DNA from: Metabacillus bambusae
Lineage (GTDB): Bacteria; Bacillota; Bacilli; Bacillales; Bacillaceae
Direction of reading: 5' to 3'
NCBI RefSeq assembly: GCF_017497975.1
Contig: NZ_JAGDEL010000013.1
Location: 62,001-126,000 of the forward strand
Length of the DNA: 64,000 bases
In this document: positions 10,021 through 18,647 of the stretch, in pieces
How the letters are laid out: the number at the start of each line of letters is the position of its first letter
Numbering within the stretch: the stretch's first letter is position 1
The notes under the pieces: generated by a model
Seen by the model: the letters and a program-made list of their open reading frames with translations, nothing else
What the model was told of the DNA's origin: nothing
Databases searched by the model: none
Position numbers and translations under genes: made by a program

Positions 10021-11184
10021 TTAATGAGTACCTGCAACGTCTAAATTTACTTTCTTTACGTTCTTTTTTTGAAAAGTTGAATGGTTTATTTTTTCTTGTA
10101 ATTTTTCATAATAAAGGTCTGCATCAATTGGAAATTCAACAGGCTGGTTTAACCAGGAGGATAAATAGATTGCATTTGAGATTTCCAAGCCTTTTATTCC
10201 TTCTTCACCTGGTGCCAACAATGGTGTACCCTTTGTGATGGAATCGATCCAATTTTGAATAATACCCTGGTGTTCAGCGCTTATACCTTGAATGGGGATG
10301 TCGATTGTCCAGCATTCAGGATTTCCAAAACCACCTGTATAGGTTGCATTGAATTCACGTTCTGATTGGGTTAAACGGTAAAAAGTAAGTTTATTATTTT
10401 CAACAACCATTTTCCCGCGATCACCAGCGATCTCAAAGCGGTTTGTTCCAGGTGTTTCCCCCGTAGACGTTATAAATACACCAGTTGCTCCATTTTCATA
10501 TTCTACGAATGCTGTTAAATCATCCTCTACTTCAATATCATGATATTTTCCATAGCTGCAGAAGGCTTGAACTCTCTTCGGCATAAGTCCTGTGGTCCAC
10601 TGCCATAAATCTAGTTGGTGTGGCGCCTGGTTTAATAAAACACCGCCACCTTCTCCCTGCCAAGTTGCCCGCCATTCGCTTGAGTCATAATAGCTTTGTG
10701 AGCGATACCAATCCGTAATGATCCAATTTGTACGTTTAATCTCACCTAATTCACCAGATTGAATAAGCTCGCGCAATTTTTGATAAATTGGGTTAGACCG
10801 TTGGTTATACATAATGCTAAAGACTTTTCCACTTTCTTTTGCTGCTTTATTCATCTCGGCCACATTTTTTGTATAGACTCCTGCTGGCTTTTCAATAAGA
10901 ACATGCATTCCTTTCGCGAATGCTTTCATTGCAAGCTTTGGATGGTCATAATGTGGTGTCGAAATAAGGACAGCATCAATACCAGAGTCATTCAAAAATG
11001 CATCTTCATCTTGATAGACCTGCACGTTACCTATTGCACTATTTTTTATCGAATCGAGTTGATCAGAATTTGGATCACATATTGCTGTAAGAATTGCTCC
11101 GCTAATTTCACCTTTACCCAAAAGCTTTGCATGAGAGCTTCCCATATTCCCAATACCTATTACACCTACTTTAATCAAACTCAT
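10021..11184 (-). CDS. Gfo/Idh/MocA family oxidoreductase
   Basis: A 387-residue protein. The N-terminal Rossmann motif is GIGNMGSSH (residues 9-17) and the family E-K-P catalytic lysine motif is seen in HVLIEKPAG. The C-terminal substrate domain has the HQLDLW histidine motif after a glycine-rich GEGGGVLLNQ. Such enzymes use NAD(P) to oxidise or reduce a secondary alcohol of a cyclic polyol, sugar or sugar acid. The gene sits between an isomerase/epimerase (20 bases upstream) and a second oxidoreductase (16 bases downstream). A two-step oxidation-isomerisation of an uncommon sugar is plausible, as in inositol and related pathways. The exact substrate is not decidable from sequence. Confidence 0.9.
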   Translation of the reverse strand: MSLIKVGVIGIGNMGSSHAKLLGKGEISGAILTAICDPNSDQLDSIKNSAIGNVQVYQDEDAFLNDSGIDAVLISTPHYDHPKLAMKAFAKGMHVLIEKPAGVYTKNVAEMNKAAKESGKVFSIMYNQRSNPIYQKLRELIQSGELGEIKRTNWIITDWYRSQSYYDSSEWRATWQGEGGGVLLNQAPHQLDLWQWTTGLMPKRVQAFCSYGKYHDIEVEDDLTAFVEYENGATGVFITSTGETPGTNRFEIAGDRGKMVVENNKLTFYRLTQSEREFNATYTGGFGNPECWTIDIPIQGISAEHQGIIQNWIDSITKGTPLLAPGEEGIKGLEISNAIYLSSWLNQPVEFPIDADLYYEKLQEKINHSTFQKKNVKKVNLDVAGTH

Positions 11185-11204
11185 CTACCTCACCTCATTT
11201 ATAT

Positions 11205-11963
11205 TTATTTCACTTTTTTTGCGAAATTTTTTAAGTTTAGTAAACTAGTTTCTAAGCAATCCAAAGGAGGACGTTCGCATATGTCCTGCTCAACGGCATA
11301 CCATTCAATTCCATTCTTTTCACCCCATTGTAAAATCGGAATGAAATCAATGACACCTGTTCCCACTTCAGCAAAGGTTTGGCGTTGATCATTCGTCATA
11401 TCCTTTAAGTGAATGATCGGCATCCGATTCGTATAAGGAGTTATATAGTCAAGTGGATTTATGCCAGCCTTTTTAAGCCAATACACATCAATTTCAGCTA
11501 ATATTTGATTTCCATTTTCAGGATCAAGTAGATAACGAAGTGCATCTTGCCCATCTATTTGAATATCAAATTCGAATGCATGATTATGATAGGAAATTCG
11601 ATACTCTGGGGCTTCTTTTGCAATGCGATTTAACGTTTGTTTTATTTCTATAAAACCAGCTTGGTTTTGTAATTCCGGAGCTACTGATGGAAGTATAATG
11701 TCTTTTGTTCCATATAAATCTGCTTCCTTCAATACACCATTCAAGTCGTCTTTCAAACGATTTAACGAAATATGCATTCCTGCTGCTTGTAAGTTATTTT
11801 CCTTCAGTGCTATAGCAACTTCGTTTTGATCATAGTCTTTTGGCAATGCGGATATTTGTACCCCTGCCCAGCCCATCTTTTTGAGCGTATTGAATAACGG
11901 ACGGATCCCTTCTCTTAACTCTTCTCGTAATGTATATAATTGTGCTACAAATTTATGTTCCAC
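11205..11963 (-). CDS. Sugar phosphate isomerase/epimerase (xylose isomerase-like TIM barrel)
   Basis: A 252-residue single-domain TIM barrel of the AP-endonuclease-2/IolE-IolI superfamily. Metal-ligand candidates are spread as expected: Glu in the EIDVYWLK strand, His in the SYHNHAFEF and IHLKDM strands, and Glu near the end in YAVEQDI. Start is GTG 11963, preceded by AAAGGGAGTG. Members isomerise, epimerise or dehydrate keto-sugars and inosose-type compounds. Placement between an AraC regulator (16 bases upstream) and two Gfo/Idh/MocA genes suggests it acts on the keto product of one of them. No signal peptide. Confidence 0.87.
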   Translation of the reverse strand: MEHKFVAQLYTLREELREGIRPLFNTLKKMGWAGVQISALPKDYDQNEVAIALKENNLQAAGMHISLNRLKDDLNGVLKEADLYGTKDIILPSVAPELQNQAGFIEIKQTLNRIAKEAPEYRISYHNHAFEFDIQIDGQDALRYLLDPENGNQILAEIDVYWLKKAGINPLDYITPYTNRMPIIHLKDMTNDQRQTFAEVGTGVIDFIPILQWGEKNGIEWYAVEQDICERPPLDCLETSLLNLKNFAKKVK

Positions 11964-11978
11964 TACAAAACACTCCCT

Positions 11979-12827
11979 TTATCTATTATTAAGGCGGATA
12001 TGGCGATATTCTTTTGCCGACACACCTACCTTTTCTCGGAAATAACGGCTAAAATGTGTAGCGCTTTCAAATCCAGATTCAAAAGCAACATCTTTTAATG
12101 GTTTTAGTGGCTCCATTTCAATTAAATACTTTGCCTGTGTTAACCTGCATTCCATGACATACTCCATGACAGTATAGCCAGTCATTGTTTTAAACACTTG
12201 TGCAACATAAGATCTGCTCAAATTCAGTTTATCTGATATCCTCTGCAGTGTTAATTTGTTCATATAATGCTGCTGAATATAATCTGCAATATTTTCAGCA
12301 TGTACCGCTTTATCCTCTTTTTGATTTGGAATTTCAATCGAATTCATTTGTCCAAGCCTATGTATGATAATTAATGCTTGTAGCAACAAAACCTTCATTT
12401 CTGTCTCAGCTTGAATGTCAGGTAATTTAGCCGTTCTTTTTAACTTAGCAAGACGACAAAAAACGTCTTCCAATTCCTTTGATTGCTCATTTTCATTTGT
12501 TCGTATCAAGCAATTGTGTAACGTTTGGAAGGTTTCAAGCAAATACATACTTCCCATTTCCATTAGAAGATTCTTAATCCAAAGAGGTGAGAATTGAATC
12601 ACACTACGAACATAATCGCTCGTTGGTTTAACATTTGGCTTATGCAAAGTCAGACCATCCATAACTAAAATATCCCCAGGCTCAAGGTCATAAATTTGAT
12701 TATGAATCAGATATCTACATTCTCCTGCATGGAAAAAATAAATTTCATAATCTTGATGAGAATGATAGTGAAAGGGATGCTCCCCTTTCCACTTATTTCG
12801 ATAACTTGCTGTCAAGGTTTCATTCAA
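11979..12827 (-). CDS. AraC-family transcriptional regulator with cupin sensor domain
   Basis: About 282 residues. The N-terminal cupin-like sugar-binding fold contains HYHSHQDYEIYFF and a DLEPGDILVMDG turn. The C-terminal part (about 180-280) has two helix-turn-helix motifs of the AraC family: SDKLNLSRSYVAQVFK, and ESATHFSRYFREKVGVS with the usual final motif. A TTG at 12836 is only one base from GGAGG, whereas the in-frame TTG at 12827 has normal spacing, so I prefer the latter. It is the first gene of the operon with the isomerase and two oxidoreductases and probably activates that operon in response to its substrate. Confidence 0.88.
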   Translation of the reverse strand: MNETLTASYRNKWKGEHPFHYHSHQDYEIYFFHAGECRYLIHNQIYDLEPGDILVMDGLTLHKPNVKPTSDYVRSVIQFSPLWIKNLLMEMGSMYLLETFQTLHNCLIRTNENEQSKELEDVFCRLAKLKRTAKLPDIQAETEMKVLLLQALIIIHRLGQMNSIEIPNQKEDKAVHAENIADYIQQHYMNKLTLQRISDKLNLSRSYVAQVFKTMTGYTVMEYVMECRLTQAKYLIEMEPLKPLKDVAFESGFESATHFSRYFREKVGVSAKEYRHIRLNNR

Positions 12828-13070
12828 ATCACTCAAACCTCCAATGAAACTATTATCATTATAGTGTAAATAATCGGTATCTTCATGGTCTCAAATTATC
12901 TAGTTTTCTTCTAATATTATCTGAGCGTCTTTTTTAGTTTGTCTCTAAAATACGAAGTACTTAAAAGAAAAAAACTTAGCAAAACGAAATACTGAGCCTT
13001 TTCTGTATGGTAGATAATTTGTGATAATTCTAAGTTCTATAGATTGTATGAAAAGATGTTATTTACATAG

Positions 13071-13141
13071 GCTGTTTACGTACACTTTGTTGCTATTTAC
13101 CCAGTAGTGCGGTGTGGTTGATATCCGCTCCAATCAACCTT
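13071..13141 (+). repeat. Family C repeat joined to an internally deleted family B element
   Basis: The first 45 bases (GCTGTTTACGTACACTTTG onward) match copies at 42027-42069 and, inverted, 58531-58569. They are followed by GGTTGAT then ATCCGCTCCAATCAACC, which are exactly the two termini of the 58393-58529 family B element with its interior missing. Confidence 0.75.
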
Positions 13142-13284
13142 AAAAAGTTTTTGTTTTAAAAGCAACAATCTCTTAGAAAATAGCCTTCACAAAAAACTTT
13201 ATTTCCTTTATAAGGATATGCTACCTTTTCGTGACTATTAACACAGGATGGACTATCAAAACTATTCTTTGTTTCTTTATATTA

Positions 13285-13324
13285 TAAAAAACTTGGCTGC
13301 CTCATAGACAAACCAAGTTTTTTC
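13285..13324 (-). terminator. Terminator of the DUF624 gene
   Basis: Arms AAAAACTTGG and CCAAGTTTTT with a 16-base loop, 11 bases beyond the stop of the YesL-like gene on the minus strand. The structure is symmetrical and could work in both directions. Confidence 0.85.
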
Positions 13325-13334
13325 GATTTTATTT

Positions 13335-14027
13335 TTATTCCGTTACTTCCTTATTGTCACCGTGAATCTTCACTACCTTTTGGTAATATCCCGCAAAAGC
13401 TACAAAAGCAATTAACGTGCCCATGAAAAACGGGATAAGAAATGTAAACATTGCTAGGCTGACATACATGATGATTCCAGTAATGACGATAATCATAAGA
13501 TTCGTTAATGGATATACTAATGATAGGAAAAATGAATTTTTAATGCTTGTGAATAACTTTAAGTCAGCATGAACTGTATTTGCAAAAAAGAATAGTGTAA
13601 TTAAAAAAAGAAAGAAAAACCCTACTAAAAAGAGAGAACTAATGATGATGTTTACTTTTGAAAAAAAGTAGAAATCCACTCCCCAGATGATCCAAATAAG
13701 CGTAAAGATGATTCCTCCACATAAACTACGAACATAGTTTTCCCTGTAATATTTCCAATAGGACTTTACTAAAGGAACATCATGCTCACCCATTACCCAC
13801 TTTCTAGCAACCCCGAACATGGCAGTTGTTGCAGGGAAAAAGAAAAACGGTGCTAGAATAATGATGGTTGCTAATAACATAAATAATGCAGATGGGTCAT
13901 TTGCATATAATAAGGAAAGAACCAAATAACAGATTGGTAGATTAAATCCAATCCAAAGTAAATTTATCACGGACAACCGCATGACCCATTCTAATATTCG
14001 ATTTAGTCCACTCATTAAATCTGTCAT
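13335..14027 (-). CDS. DUF624 (YesL-like) membrane protein
   Basis: A 230-residue integral membrane protein with about five hydrophobic helices (roughly 15-35, 42-70, 100-125, 132-152 and 170-215). The N-terminal pattern LNRILEWVMRLSVINLLW, followed by PATTAMFGVARKW and a charged E-x-D-V-P-L turn, is characteristic of DUF624/YesL. In Bacillus and relatives such proteins sit in operons for extracellular polysaccharide use next to ABC sugar transporters. Here it lies downstream of kduI, separated by two dispersed repeats. The molecular function of the family is not established. No transporter genes are next to it in this window. Confidence 0.87.
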   Translation of the reverse strand: MTDLMSGLNRILEWVMRLSVINLLWIGFNLPICYLVLSLLYANDPSALFMLLATIIILAPFFFFPATTAMFGVARKWVMGEHDVPLVKSYWKYYRENYVRSLCGGIIFTLIWIIWGVDFYFFSKVNIIISSLFLVGFFFLFLITLFFFANTVHADLKLFTSIKNSFFLSLVYPLTNLMIIVITGIIMYVSLAMFTFLIPFFMGTLIAFVAFAGYYQKVVKIHGDNKEVTE

Positions 14028-14106
14028 TTACATCCCGCTTTCTATCTTTGTATTCTGTTACGTTTATTATATCATTTATTTTCATCCTATTATATGTTTC
14101 TACCAA

Positions 14107-14295
14107 AGAACAAAAGCGCAAGGCGCTCGTTTAGCGAAGAATGGACTGGACTGAGCCGTAGGAGATAAAGGAAACACGAAGAGCGCAAGCGTCGATGTTG
14201 ACTTATCGTACAGAGGTGAGGGAAGTCCACTAGTCGCTGGGCGCTGGAGCTGGATGTCGTGCGCTTATCCACAGTTCATGAATTTTATAATTTTC
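14107..14295 (+). repeat. Dispersed repeat family A, variant copy
   Basis: It shares the start (AACAAAAGCGCAAG), the GCGCTGGAGCTGGATG block, GCGCTTATCCACAG and the AATTTTATAATT end with the other family A copies. Its centre differs: about 110 bases of unrelated sequence replace the variable hairpin. Confidence 0.75.
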
Positions 14296-14301
14296 TAAAC
14301 G

Positions 14302-14464
14302 AGAACAAAAGCGCAAGCGCCTTGAACAGCCTCGGGCAAATAAGACGCTCATAAATAGAAGGTGTTTTTTACCTTCAATTCATGAGTGGCTGTAGAACCA
14401 AGAGGGGCTAGGAGCTGGAGCTGGATGCCTAGCGCCTAGCCTCAGTACGAGAATTTTATAATTC
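14302..14464 (+). repeat. Dispersed repeat family A, copy 1
   Basis: About 163 bases running from GAACAAAAGCGCAAGCGCC to GAATTTTATAATT. It has a central hairpin with arms CTCATAAATAGAAGGT and ACCTTCAATTCATGAG, then GAGGGGCTAG and GGAGCTGGAGCTGGATG. It is placed head to tail after the variant copy, between kduI and the DUF624 gene. Confidence 0.8.
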
Positions 14465-14475
14465 ATAGACAATGA

Positions 14476-14535
14476 AAAATAGTGCCCTAATCCTTAACTT
14501 TTGTTTCCATAGTTAAGAGATAACGGGCACTATTT
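14476..14535 (-). terminator. Terminator downstream of kduI
   Basis: Outer arms AAATAGTGCCC and GGGCACTATTT surround an inner stem CTTAAC/GTTAAG, followed on the minus strand by a T-rich tail. It lies 23 bases past the kduI stop. Confidence 0.8.
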
Positions 14536-14557
14536 ATAAAAATGATTATTACATTTA

Positions 14558-15388
14558 TTATTTTAATTCTTCCATTTTAACTGCATCCATATCAGTAAAC
14601 GTATAGTTCTCTCCTGCCATTGCCCAGATAAATGTATAGTTGCTAGTTCCTACTCCAGAATGGATTGACCATGGTGGTGAAAGAACAGCTTGTTCGTTTT
14701 GGACAACAAGGTGGCGAGTTTCTTTTGGTTCACCCATGAAATGGAATACTCTAGAATTCTGGTCCATATCGAAATAGAGGTAAACTTCCATACGGCGATC
14801 ATGAAGATGTGCAGGCATTGTATTCCACATATTGTTTGGTTCTAATAATGTCATACCCATCATTAATTGACAGCTTTGAATTCCATCAGCATGGATGTAT
14901 TTATAGATCGTACGTTTATTTGATTCACTATCAGAACCTAAGTGATTTGGTTCAGCATCTTCGATTGGAGCTTTTTTCGTTGGGTATTGCTTATGTGCAG
15001 GTGTTGAAACAATATAAAATTTAGCTGGATCTGAAGCATTGCTGCTTTCAAATAAAACTTCTTTATTTCCTAATCCTACATACAAACAATCTCTTTTATT
15101 TAGTGTATAAGCTTGACCATCAACTAAAACCGTTCCTTCAGCACCGATATTAATGATGCCGACTTCACGTCTTTCTAAGAAATATTCTGTTTTTAATGTT
15201 TCTTGATCTTCAAGCTTAAGCGCCTGTGCTGTCGGAATTGCCCCACCTGTTACAACACGATCATAGTGAGAGTAAGTCATATTAATTTGTCCTTGTACAA
15301 ATAAAGAATCCATTAAAAAGTCGCTTCTTAATCTTTCAGTCGTATATGATTTAAAATCTGCTGGATTTGTCGCATGTCTGATTTCCAT
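14558..15388 (-). CDS. kduI: 5-dehydro-4-deoxy-D-glucuronate isomerase
   Basis: A 276-residue cupin enzyme, the usual KduI length. It converts 4-deoxy-L-threo-5-hexosulose uronate (from unsaturated uronides) to 3-deoxy-D-glycero-2,5-hexodiulosonate in pectin and rhamnogalacturonan breakdown. The N-terminus MEIRHATNPADFKSYTTE, the metal-binding HLHDRRMEVYLYF region (two His and a Glu) and the late SPPWSIHSGVG histidine are family hallmarks. I start at ATG 15388 because AAAGGGGAA sits seven bases upstream; the frame to 15421 has no such site. It follows kduD (82 bases) on the same strand. A cytoplasmic enzyme with no signal peptide. Confidence 0.96.
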   Translation of the reverse strand: MEIRHATNPADFKSYTTERLRSDFLMDSLFVQGQINMTYSHYDRVVTGGAIPTAQALKLEDQETLKTEYFLERREVGIINIGAEGTVLVDGQAYTLNKRDCLYVGLGNKEVLFESSNASDPAKFYIVSTPAHKQYPTKKAPIEDAEPNHLGSDSESNKRTIYKYIHADGIQSCQLMMGMTLLEPNNMWNTMPAHLHDRRMEVYLYFDMDQNSRVFHFMGEPKETRHLVVQNEQAVLSPPWSIHSGVGTSNYTFIWAMAGENYTFTDMDAVKMEELK

Positions 15389-15470
15389 TATTATTCCCCT
15401 TTCAAATTTGAGAGTATTCAAAATTCAATGTTTAGCACAGTCGGAGCTGGTTAAGGCCCTTTCGTATTTG

Positions 15471-16226
15471 TTAAGAGCTCATCCATCCACCATCGACACA
15501 TAAGATATGACCATTCACATAATTTGAAGCATCTGATGCTAAGAATACGACAGCTCCTTTTAAGTCTTCTGGTGTACCCCAACGCCCTTGTGGGATTCTT
15601 GATGTAATGTATTCATTTCGCTCAGAATTAGCGCGAAGCTGTGCTGTGTTATCAGTTTCCATATATCCTGGTGCAATAGCATTTACATTGACACCTCTAC
15701 TTGACCATTCATTCGCTAGTGATTTTGTTAATCCTGCAACAGCATGCTTACTTGCTGTGTAGGCAGGGACTCTTAAGCCACCTTGGAATGATAACATTGA
15801 AGCCACATTGATGATCTTTCCTGACCCATTTTCAAGCATATGTCTTCCAGCTTCTCTACATAATTGGAACACCGCATGCTGGTTCACTTTGATTACTTCA
15901 TACCAATCATCGTCTGAAAAGTTCTCTGCATTTTCTCGACGAATAATTCCCGCATTGTTTACTAAAATATCAATCTTGTTCGTCAATGATAAAGCCTCAG
16001 AAACTAGTTTCTGAGGGGCCTGATCTTGTGATAGATCAATTTTCACCTCATGGAACGTTCCACCAATTGTTTCAATTTTATTTCGCGTTGCTGTCATGTC
16101 ACTCATTCCAGCACCAACAACTGTTGCCCCTGCTTCAGCAAGACCAACTGCCATCCCTTGTCCTAAACCTCGACTAGCACCAGTTATTAATGCTACTTTA
16201 CCTTTTAATGAAAAAAGAGATTCCAT
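15471..16226 (-). CDS. kduD: 2-dehydro-3-deoxy-D-gluconate 5-dehydrogenase (SDR)
   Basis: A 251-residue short-chain dehydrogenase. The cofactor motif is GASRGLGQG (residues 17-25), NNAG at about 90-93, catalytic Ser in NVASML and the YxxxK pair in YTASKHAV (about 155-159). The C-terminal VNGHILCVDGGWMSS is typical. KduD reduces 2,5-diketo-3-deoxygluconate to 2-keto-3-deoxygluconate (KDG) with NAD(P)H, the step after KduI. The order DeoR regulator, kduD, kduI on one strand supports this over a generic SDR. A promoter with a palindrome over its -35 region lies about 60 bases upstream. Confidence 0.94.
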   Translation of the reverse strand: MESLFSLKGKVALITGASRGLGQGMAVGLAEAGATVVGAGMSDMTATRNKIETIGGTFHEVKIDLSQDQAPQKLVSEALSLTNKIDILVNNAGIIRRENAENFSDDDWYEVIKVNQHAVFQLCREAGRHMLENGSGKIINVASMLSFQGGLRVPAYTASKHAVAGLTKSLANEWSSRGVNVNAIAPGYMETDNTAQLRANSERNEYITSRIPQGRWGTPEDLKGAVVFLASDASNYVNGHILCVDGGWMSS

Positions 16227-16282
16227 TTCCTAGCCTCCTCTACACCTGTATGTAAATGTTTATTTGTGTTCGTTATGGTTTG

Positions 16283-16310
16283 ATTATAACACAAATAAAA
16301 AAGATGACAA
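16283..16310 (-). promoter_or_regulatory. Predicted sigma-A promoter of kduD
   Basis: On the minus strand TTGTCA (16305-16310) and TATAAT (16283-16288) are 16 bases apart, about 57 bases before the kduD start. The -35 hexamer lies inside one arm of the 16302-16334 palindrome, so a bound repressor would occlude it. Confidence 0.65.
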
Positions 16311-16334
16311 CGGTTAAATGTTCGTTTGTCATCT
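16302..16334. promoter_or_regulatory. Palindrome upstream of kduD, operator or terminator
   Basis: Arms AGATGACAA and TTGTCATCT are perfect complements with a 15-base spacer. The left arm overlaps the kduD -35 box. A further TTGTCATC half-site lies at 16491-16498 next to the DeoR stop. It could be an operator for the adjacent DeoR regulator; the T-run after it on the minus strand also allows a terminator reading. Confidence 0.5.
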
Positions 16335-16508
16335 AAATTTGTTTAAATAAAGGAAAAAGGGATAGCACAATGCAACATGCACTATACAACAAAATCCTAG
16401 ATCCAAAAGAGGCGAATTTTGATTAAATAGAAACATTCTTCTAGTTCAGTCCACACTACCTATTTGACTTTCCCTCATTCTTATATTTCTGTTGTCATCC
16501 AAAGCTTT

Positions 16509-17276
16509 TTATGAAATTTCCGCAAGATGTAAAGCTATTTCTTTATTTTCTAAATTCACCTTTATGTTTTCGTCCAACCTTGAGTCAGTAATAATCTCAT
16601 TCACTTCTTCAAGTGAGGCAAATCGAATGAGAGCAACTTTATCAAATTTCGTTGAATCTGCTAATAATGTTACATGATCCGCACAATTAATAATTTGTTT
16701 TTTCCAATCAGCATGAATACTATTAATGACAGTTAAACCATGTTCGATTGAAACACCAGTTGTCCCAAAAAACAACCTATTTACCCTAATTCTTTGGAGC
16801 ATTTCCGTTGCTTGGGCTCCCATTAAAGAGGATGAATTATCAATCCTTGTCCCACCTAAGACCATCAATTGGACATTATTTTTTCCTAATAAGATATTGG
16901 CTATTTTTAAATCATTCGTGATAACCGTTATTGGGAATTCCCCAAGTAATTCGGCAATTGCAATCGTCGTACTGCCACCATCCATAAGAATTGTTTCATT
17001 GGGTTTGATTAGCTTAACAGCCTCTTTCGCAATCGCAAGCTTAACTTCACTATGCCTAGATTGTCGCTCAGCGATCGGTAGCATTCTTCCTTCTTCTTCT
17101 ACTATGACTGCACCACCGTGAATTCTTTTAAGAAGACCTCTTTGCTCCAACAACTCGAGGTCACCTCTAATCGTTTTTTCGGTAACCGCTAGCAACTTAC
17201 TAAGTTCCGATACTTTAACAATTTTACTTTTATCTAATTGATCTAATATTCGTTCATGCCTTTCAACTGAAAGCAT
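16509..17276 (-). CDS. DeoR/GlpR-family transcriptional regulator of uronate genes
   Basis: A 255-residue repressor of the DeoR type. The N-terminal winged helix (about 1-57) has VSELSKLLAVTEKTIRGDLELL and the RIHGGAV turn that ends this domain. The C-terminal sugar-phosphate sensing domain has MDGGSTT, FFGTTGVS and the LADSTKFDK motif. Start is ATG 17276, seven bases after GGGGGAA; the longer frame to 17354 has no ribosome site. It lies upstream of kduD and kduI on the same strand and most likely regulates them, with KDG or its phosphate as a plausible effector. B. subtilis uses the LacI-type KdgR for this job, so this is a different regulator type. Confidence 0.88.
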   Translation of the reverse strand: MLSVERHERILDQLDKSKIVKVSELSKLLAVTEKTIRGDLELLEQRGLLKRIHGGAVIVEEEGRMLPIAERQSRHSEVKLAIAKEAVKLIKPNETILMDGGSTTIAIAELLGEFPITVITNDLKIANILLGKNNVQLMVLGGTRIDNSSSLMGAQATEMLQRIRVNRLFFGTTGVSIEHGLTVINSIHADWKKQIINCADHVTLLADSTKFDKVALIRFASLEEVNEIITDSRLDENIKVNLENKEIALHLAEIS

Positions 17277-17439
17277 TAATTGTTCCCCCGTTAAAATCGA
17301 TTTAGTTTTTATTATAGAACAATTTCGAACAAAAACAAACAAGAATTTTTGCAAAAAATTAATCTAGTGGAATAAAATGGTATTATTTGTAAGGAGCTTG
17401 TTGATACTATATAACAGAATGTAAACAGGAGAATTGTAG

Positions 17440-17934
17440 ATGCACATAATCATTATTATATTGGTGATATTTTTTGCGTTACTTAAGGGGAATTGGAAAA
17501 ACTGGGAAGATTACTACCCTACAATGCTTTATATTTCTTTATCAACTTTCCTTTATGAGTTTATATCACATAGTCATTTCCATTTGTGGGAACTTCAAGA
17601 AACCTCTATCCTTTCCCTTATGAATGTTCATTTTGCACACAATCTTATTATAAACCCTTTATTAGCCTTTGTTTTTTTGTCTAATTACCCCAGCAGACAT
17701 AAGAAACAATTGATTTACATGTTAAAATGGATTATTCCTTTTTTAATAGCCGAGTGGGTAGGCGAACGTTTTAGGATTCTAACTTATCATAATGGATGGC
17801 ATTTTGGATGGTCATCTTTATTTGTCATCATCATGTTTCCAATGGTTAGACTCCATCATGTTAAAAAATTGTTGGCACTAATCCTTTCCGTATTTTTTGC
17901 AGTATTTTATTTGACCATATTTAAATACATATAA
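17440..17934 (+). CDS. CBO0543-type membrane protein
   Basis: A 164-residue, very hydrophobic protein with about four to five helices, and WKNWEDYYPTMLY after the first one. The downstream WVGERFRILTYHNGWHFGWS and MFPMVRLHH segments recur in the CBO0543 family of small Bacilli membrane proteins, as I recall them. Function unknown. ATG start after AGGAGAATTGTAG. It is the only plus-strand gene between the DeoR regulator and kdgA and shares a bidirectional terminator with kdgA. I see no link to sugar metabolism. Confidence 0.75.
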   Translation: MHIIIIILVIFFALLKGNWKNWEDYYPTMLYISLSTFLYEFISHSHFHLWELQETSILSLMNVHFAHNLIINPLLAFVFLSNYPSRHKKQLIYMLKWIIPFLIAEWVGERFRILTYHNGWHFGWSSLFVIIMFPMVRLHHVKKLLALILSVFFAVFYLTIFKYI

Positions 17935-17950
17935 AATATTGATAAAGAAA

Positions 17951-17990
17951 AAAGGATAGACCAAAGCGTGATCTGCTTTGGTCTATCCTT
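17951..17990. terminator. Bidirectional terminator between CBO0543 gene and kdgA
   Basis: Perfect 16-base arms AAGGATAGACCAAAGC and GCTTTGGTCTATCCTT with a 7-base loop, between two convergent genes and flanked by an A-run on the left. Confidence 0.9.
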
Positions 17991-17998
17991 CAGTAAAC

Positions 17999-18634
17999 TC
18001 ACCCACGTGCCTCTTTAACAGCCTGGATAAATCTTGATGCTGTAGCTGTGATTTCACTCAAATACGCATCTGTTAATTCCTTTTTAGTATTGACTAATGA
18101 ACTACCAACACCAACTCCAACTGCTCCTGCTTTAATATAATCTCCAACATTATCAACTGAGATTCCGCCAGTTGTAATGAGAGGTATTTGCGGAATTGGT
18201 CCGTGTATATCCTTTATATAGCTTGGTCCAAATACATTTGCAGGGAATACTTTGATTAAATCTGCACCGCTTTCAAAGGCGGTTAAAATTTCAGTTGGTG
18301 TTAATGCACCAGGGATACTAACAACACCATATCGCTTAGCCATTTCAATTGTTTTGATATTTGTCGTTGGTGAAAATACAAATTTTGCCCCAGACATAAT
18401 CGCCGTTCTTGCAGTTTCCGGATCTAGTACTGTACCTGCACCAACTAACACATCGTCAAATTCAAGTGAAGCTTTTTCAATTGCCGCACATGCACCAGGC
18501 GTTTCAACTGTAATTTCTAATACCTTTACCCCACCCTCTTTTAGCGCCCCTGCAATCGCCATAATATTGTCTTTTGTTGCCCCACGAATTACTGCAGCAA
18601 CACCGGTTTCTTTTATAATGTCAATATGACTCAT
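17999..18634 (-). CDS. kdgA: 2-dehydro-3-deoxy-6-phosphogluconate (KDPG) aldolase
   Basis: A 211-residue class I aldolase, standard length. Glu in EITVETP, the GAGTVLD strand and the Schiff-base lysine in LIKVFPANV identify the KDPG/KHG aldolase family. It splits KDPG into pyruvate and glyceraldehyde 3-phosphate, the last step of uronate breakdown. Encoded 13 bases downstream of kdgK on the same strand, so co-transcribed, and ended by the strong hairpin at 17951-17990. Cytoplasmic trimer in the family. Confidence 0.95.
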   Translation of the reverse strand: MSHIDIIKETGVAAVIRGATKDNIMAIAGALKEGGVKVLEITVETPGACAAIEKASLEFDDVLVGAGTVLDPETARTAIMSGAKFVFSPTTNIKTIEMAKRYGVVSIPGALTPTEILTAFESGADLIKVFPANVFGPSYIKDIHGPIPQIPLITTGGISVDNVGDYIKAGAVGVGVGSSLVNTKKELTDAYLSEITATASRFIQAVKEARG

Positions 18635-18647
18635 TTCATTATCCTCC

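Larger units (their letters stand above)
12837..13334. other. Intergenic region with a solo composite repeat
   Basis: About 500 bases between two minus-strand genes. It contains the promoter region of the AraC operon, a partial dispersed repeat (13071-13141) and the terminator of the DUF624 gene (13285-13324). No coding frame is supported. Confidence 0.6.

Noticed and set aside
10759-11388. 209-codon plus-strand frame
   Set aside because: Antisense shadow of the oxidoreductase and isomerase genes, which have clear family motifs.
14090-14272. 60-codon minus-strand frame
   Set aside because: Lies within the family A variant repeat; similar repeats elsewhere carry no frame.
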